A program made the position numbers and the translations under genes. Positions 61,101-64,000 of a stretch of DNA of 64,000 bases are shown here, piece by piece. Location of the stretch: NCBI RefSeq assembly GCF_011397635.1, contig NC_064775.1:18272954-18336953 (forward strand), read 5' to 3'. The DNA comes from Epinephelus fuscoguttatus (lineage: Eukaryota; Chordata; Actinopteri; Perciformes; Serranidae). Position 1 is the stretch's first letter; each line of letters opens with the position of its first letter. The notes beneath the pieces were generated by a model that ran no database searches, was not told the origin of the DNA, and saw only the letters and a list, made by a program, of their open reading frames with translations.

Positions 61101-63346
61101 GTTTGGGTGGACCTCCGCTTGTGGGTATGACGGCAGTGCTGGTGAATGACTGGGTGTTTTCTGTGGTCGGGCTGGTGATCTCCAGCGTTGCTGTGTTATG
61201 TCCATGGTCAGGAGTCACTTTAATGTGCAGAGGCTGCCCAGGGCTGTGGGTCAACACAACATCTCCAGGCTGAACATGGTTGCCGTTCTGCCGCGGCTGC
61301 ACTTTGCCATTCACCTGATGGGGTGTGTCTTTGTTTTTAATGAACGGCACTCGTGCTCTTCTCAAGTTGTTTAGATTATTGACACTATTGATAAGTGAGG
61401 GGCTACATTTGGTAAGCTGAAGCTCATTGCTGTAATTTGCATTTTCCTCAGCTTCGCTCTCGTCATACAGCTTACCGTTCACCACAGCACGCTCCAGTGG
61501 GGCCATTGTCTTACCGTTGGGAGACATGAGGTCAAGAGGCTCTGTCTGAACTTCTTTGGTGGAAACATGAAGGTCTGAGAAGCGCCTTCCATTCATGCCA
61601 GGGCGAAGACTTTTGCTGAAGCGTCTATATCTCTCAAGCTCCCTTGTGAGCGTCTCCATTTCTCTGGCCAATTCTTTGTTTCTGACTTCCTGTTGGGTCA
61701 GCTTCCTTTGGAGAGTAGAGTGATCTGTTTTCATGCGACAAATAGACTCCTCTGTCCCCATGTATTCGTGGATCTTCTCTTTCAGAGCTGCTACCTCTCT
61801 GGTCAGATGACTCGACTTTGCCTCCTCCTCCTTCAAGCGTTTATAGAGAACATGCTCTTGGCTGCACTCTTTCTTTTCAGCCAGTTGGTACTTTGAAAGT
61901 TCTTTTCTAGATATTTCCAGCTCCTCCATCAAGGCTTTACCTTTCTCTTGCTCATTGGTGAATCTTTTCTCCAGTGATTCAAACTCCTCAGTTTTCAAGA
62001 GGTCGCCCTCTACCACCTTCATGTCCTTTAACTTGCGTCTGAGGCGTTCAACCTCCTGTGTCAAATCCTTTACTTTGTTGTCTTCTTGTTGGAAGCGGTT
62101 AGCAATAGGTGTTTTGATGTGCTCCTCTTTAGCTTTGCTTCTCATGTACTCTCTTTCTACATTCTCAAGCGACTGCAGCCTTTTCTTCATCATGTTGATC
62201 TTAGACTCCAAATCATTGCTCTTTTCCTCTTCAGCACTCAACTTGGCCTTCAAGTCATCTCTTTCCTTTGTGGCACTGCACATTTTCTCCTCCAGTTCAG
62301 CCTTTGACCTCAGTGCTTTCTTGCTCTCCTCAATCAGCTTCTCTGTGACTGATGTGACTTTGTCCTGTTCAGCCTGAAGCTTGCCAGTGCTGTTCTGGAC
62401 CTTGTTCTCCATTTGCTTGAGCTTTTCTGCCATCACCTTCCTTTCATCCACCAGCATAACTGTCAGAGTCTTTAACTTGGTCAGATCTTCTTTCAGCGTC
62501 AGCTCTGTCTTTCCCAGTTGGCTTTCAGCAGCCTCCAGTTCTTTGACTCTCACTTTCAAGACTTCCAGCTCACCGGTCAGGACCTTTGACACCATCCTTT
62601 CCTTCTCCAGGTTACTTTTGAGTGAGCTGCATTCTTGTTTGCTCTTGCTGAATGCGTCCTCTAGTTTCTCCAAGTCCATAATTCTGTGGTTTAGTTTATC
62701 GACTTCAGCCTTTAAGTTCCGGCTTTGGTTGGCCTCTTTCTCCAGTTTCTTGTTGAGGTCCCTGCAGTGGTCCTCCATTCTGATCAGTTCTTCATCCTTT
62801 CCTTCCATTTCGAGTACCCTTTTACGCAACTCTTCAAGCTCAGACATGAGACTAGAGTTTCCACACTCACCACGGCTAATTTTGTCCCTTAGCTCCTGCA
62901 GTTCCTCGTCAGCTCTGCGCAGGGTCTTGTTGGTCTCCTCCAGCTCATCAAGCTGCCTGCTGAGAGTTGACAGCTTCTGGCGCAGCTGCCTGTTTTGGGC
63001 GTCCTCGCTGGTCAACTTGGCAGTCATGGCGTCTTGTTCCTGATGGTACCGACCGGCTTGGTCACGCAGCTCAGCCTCCAAGCGAACAACCTTTTGCTCC
63101 TCTTCTTGCAGACAGGCATTAGCGGAGCTCAGCTCCTCCTGGGCTTGTGAAGCACTGGCACTCAGTTCTTGGACCTTTGCTGTTTGTTGGTTCAGCTGCT
63201 CAGTGAGACGCTGCTGTTCATCCACAACCATCAACGCAAATGACTTGAGTTTTGTCAGCTCCTCCTTCAGACTGTTGATCTTTTTGTTGTTCTCTTCTTC
63301 CTTCCTTTCTTGGTAGGCCTTTTCTTGATCAATTAACAGCTTCAAC
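48961..63346 (-). CDS. filip1l: Filamin A-interacting protein 1-like, 3' part (N-terminal exons outside window)
   Basis: Two coding exons are visible: 60514-63346 (acceptor ttttacag, donor gtaagt) and 48961-49188 (acceptor tttccccgcag), joined in phase 0. They give 944 plus 75 residues. The upstream exons, expected to encode about 200 residues including most of the CortBP2/FILIP N-terminal domain, lie to the right of the window. The large exon starts with one base finishing an Arg codon and then [18 protein letters not shown] and [20 protein letters not shown], which match the FILIP1L sequence I know and distinguish it from FILIP1. About the first 580 residues are continuous coiled coil, and the rest is a Ser/Thr/Pro-rich tail. 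The family acts at filamin and the actin cytoskeleton; FILIP1L is reported to restrain cell migration and promote filamin degradation. The intron between the exons is 11.3 kb. Confidence 0.94.
49189..52133. other. filip1l long intron, left part
   Basis: AT-rich and without exon-like blocks on the minus strand. Short A- and T-runs are common (51390-51410, 51510-51525, 51895-51905). Confidence 0.45.
52142..52682. mobile_element. hAT-type MITE with 8-bp target duplication
   Basis: Terminal inverted repeats TAGAGCTTAGATT (52142-52154) and AATCTAAGCTCTA (52670-52682) are perfect. The flanks carry an 8-bp direct repeat, CACTGAAG at 52134-52141 and CACTAAAG at 52683-52690, one difference. An 8-bp duplication is the hAT hallmark. 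The 541-bp interior has no transposase motif, so it is non-autonomous. Confidence 0.85.
52691..58794. other. filip1l long intron, middle part
   Basis: 53990-54380 and 54700-54990 are non-repetitive and more GC-balanced than the rest; they could be regulatory elements (for example AATATTCATACGGGGTGTAC at about 53974-53993). 57601-57622 is a poly-A run. No exon found on either strand. Confidence 0.4.
58798..58984. mobile_element. PIF/Harbinger-type MITE with TAA target duplication
   Basis: Perfect 15-bp inverted termini AGCCCTGTTTCCACC (58798-58812) and its complement (58970-58984), flanked by TAA on both sides (58795-58797, 58985-58987). The length is 187 bp, non-coding. The 3-bp TAA duplication and size fit PIF/Harbinger MITEs, which are abundant in fish. 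Confidence 0.87.
58988..60059. other. filip1l intron / possible 3' UTR of the read-through form
   Basis: No exon. 58680-58740, just left of the MITE, holds a degraded copy of the motif TTAGACACAGAGTCCACTTGGTTAGG related to the element at 8281-8335. Confidence 0.4.
60060..60065 (-). terminator. Possible poly(A) signal of the read-through filip1l isoform
   Basis: ATTAAA on the minus strand, about 430 nt after the 60493 stop. It is a common variant signal. No AATAAA is nearer. Confidence 0.35.
60493..63346 (-). CDS. filip1l: filip1l large exon, read-through form ending ITVSNVYD
   Basis: If the donor at 60513 is not used, translation continues seven codons through the GTAAGT sequence, giving VSNVYD and TGA at 60495-60493. 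The human FILIP1L reference protein, from memory, ends SQITVSNIYN, so this read-through C-terminus is the conserved canonical form and the donor sequence is embedded in conserved codons (Val-Ser). The tail contains [69 protein letters not shown] and [17 protein letters not shown], with many Ser-Pro/Thr-Pro sites ([32 protein letters not shown]) that could be phosphorylated by proline-directed kinases. Confidence 0.9.
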
Positions 63347-64000
63347 CTGTAAAAGATAAAAACAAGGCAGACATTATCTTTCCAATTCAGAACTTGCACA
63401 CAGAAAGTAAATGAAAATAGAAAAAATGTTGCTTTATTATATTTTTTTTTTACTTTCCCCCTGTAGTTGCATTTTCTATTAGCTGCATTCAATTTATTTG
63501 CTTGTTAAAATAATTTTAATTAACTTTCCAGTGAACTTCAGAGCAACACATATTTAAAGCCCATGTTTAAAATGTCAGTCTTTATTTGCTTATGGTATAT
63601 ATGAAAGGTGCTGTAGAAACTCTACACCCCCACTGTCATTGCCCATTGGGCCCACTTCTCTGAGCACTGACACATCATAAACACTGTTATTTTCCCCGCG
63701 TTTCAGAGGAGCACTACCGTTTTTATGTCATGGAAAATTTAACACATCATAAAAAGCTTGACTTTAACTCTCTCAGGTTGGTAGTCTGAAATACCTGTGG
63801 TTACTTTTTTTTGTTCCCTTGTTGCCAACTAATTCTCCCATGGTTTGGAAACCTGAGTTACTGCTGTAAATATTAGGCCTTGAATTTAACTTTCAGTTTC
63901 CATTTGAGGGTGTGACATATGAAAAGATGAGCAATACTGTAAAACTTACAAAGATATTTCTACCCAGGATGTTCGTTGATTAAGTTGTCATTGTTCAATG
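63347..64000 (-). other. filip1l upstream intron, continues past window
   Basis: AT-rich sequence upstream (on the minus strand) of the large exon. No further filip1l exon is visible before the window ends. Confidence 0.6.

Noticed and set aside
60716-63043. Plus-strand open frames of up to 220 codons opposite the filip1l exon
   Set aside because: Mirror frames of the coiled-coil coding sequence; Ser/Leu-rich composition is the expected antisense reading of Glu/Lys-rich codons.

Overview
This window is vertebrate nuclear DNA, almost certainly from a spiny-rayed (percomorph-type) teleost fish. Protein-coding sequence is split into short exons with GT-AG introns, some only 75-140 bp. (CA)n/(GT)n microsatellites are abundant. 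Typical fish repeats recur: a tRNA-derived SINE, several MITE-like DNA transposons, and the 'AGAATCAGAATCAGAA...TTTACTGATCCCCGAGGGGAA' repeat. There is no bacterial or viral gene organisation, and most long open frames are chance readings of low-complexity DNA.

Three genes can be reconstructed. (1) ccdc28a, plus strand, 31765-33433: five coding exons, 192 aa, complete, including a 23-nt exon. (2) ect2l, plus strand, 35408-46678: 21 coding exons, about 997 aa, complete. Its protein runs F-box, then a segment resembling the bacterial DUF4347 fold, then RhoGEF (DH), then PH. Every exon phase closes without a frameshift. (3) filip1l, minus strand: the 2.8-kb coiled-coil exon at 60514-63346 (coding continues to 60493 if unspliced) and a downstream terminal exon at 48961-49188. 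The N-terminal exons lie beyond the right edge. ccdc28a and ect2l are also neighbours in human 6q24.1. filip1l (human 3q12) faces ect2l tail to tail, an arrangement not found at the human ECT2L locus.

Layout: 1-31 kb is gene-poor and repeat-rich. It holds two SINE copies, a nested MITE at 8.1-8.9 kb, a 28-bp perfect palindrome, a CpG-rich purine-biased island at 15.1-15.6 kb, a Harbinger-like element at 16.2-16.95 kb, two dispersed repeat pairs, and one orphan exon-like block at 22.9 kb. 31-35 kb is ccdc28a with its promoter and 3' end. 35-47.6 kb is ect2l. 47.6-64 kb is filip1l with an 11.3-kb intron that carries a hAT-type MITE (clear 8-bp target duplication) and a PIF/Harbinger-type MITE (TAA target duplication).

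The most interesting points are: the choice in filip1l between reading through a splice donor (ending ITVSNVYD) and splicing to a distant exon that encodes a FILIP1-like basic tail; the DUF4347-like domain in ect2l; an ect2l intron of only 138 bp that is two-thirds CA/TA repeat starting beside the splice donor; and a cluster of mutually exclusive perfect hairpins at 24.0 kb that looks like template-switch mutagenesis.
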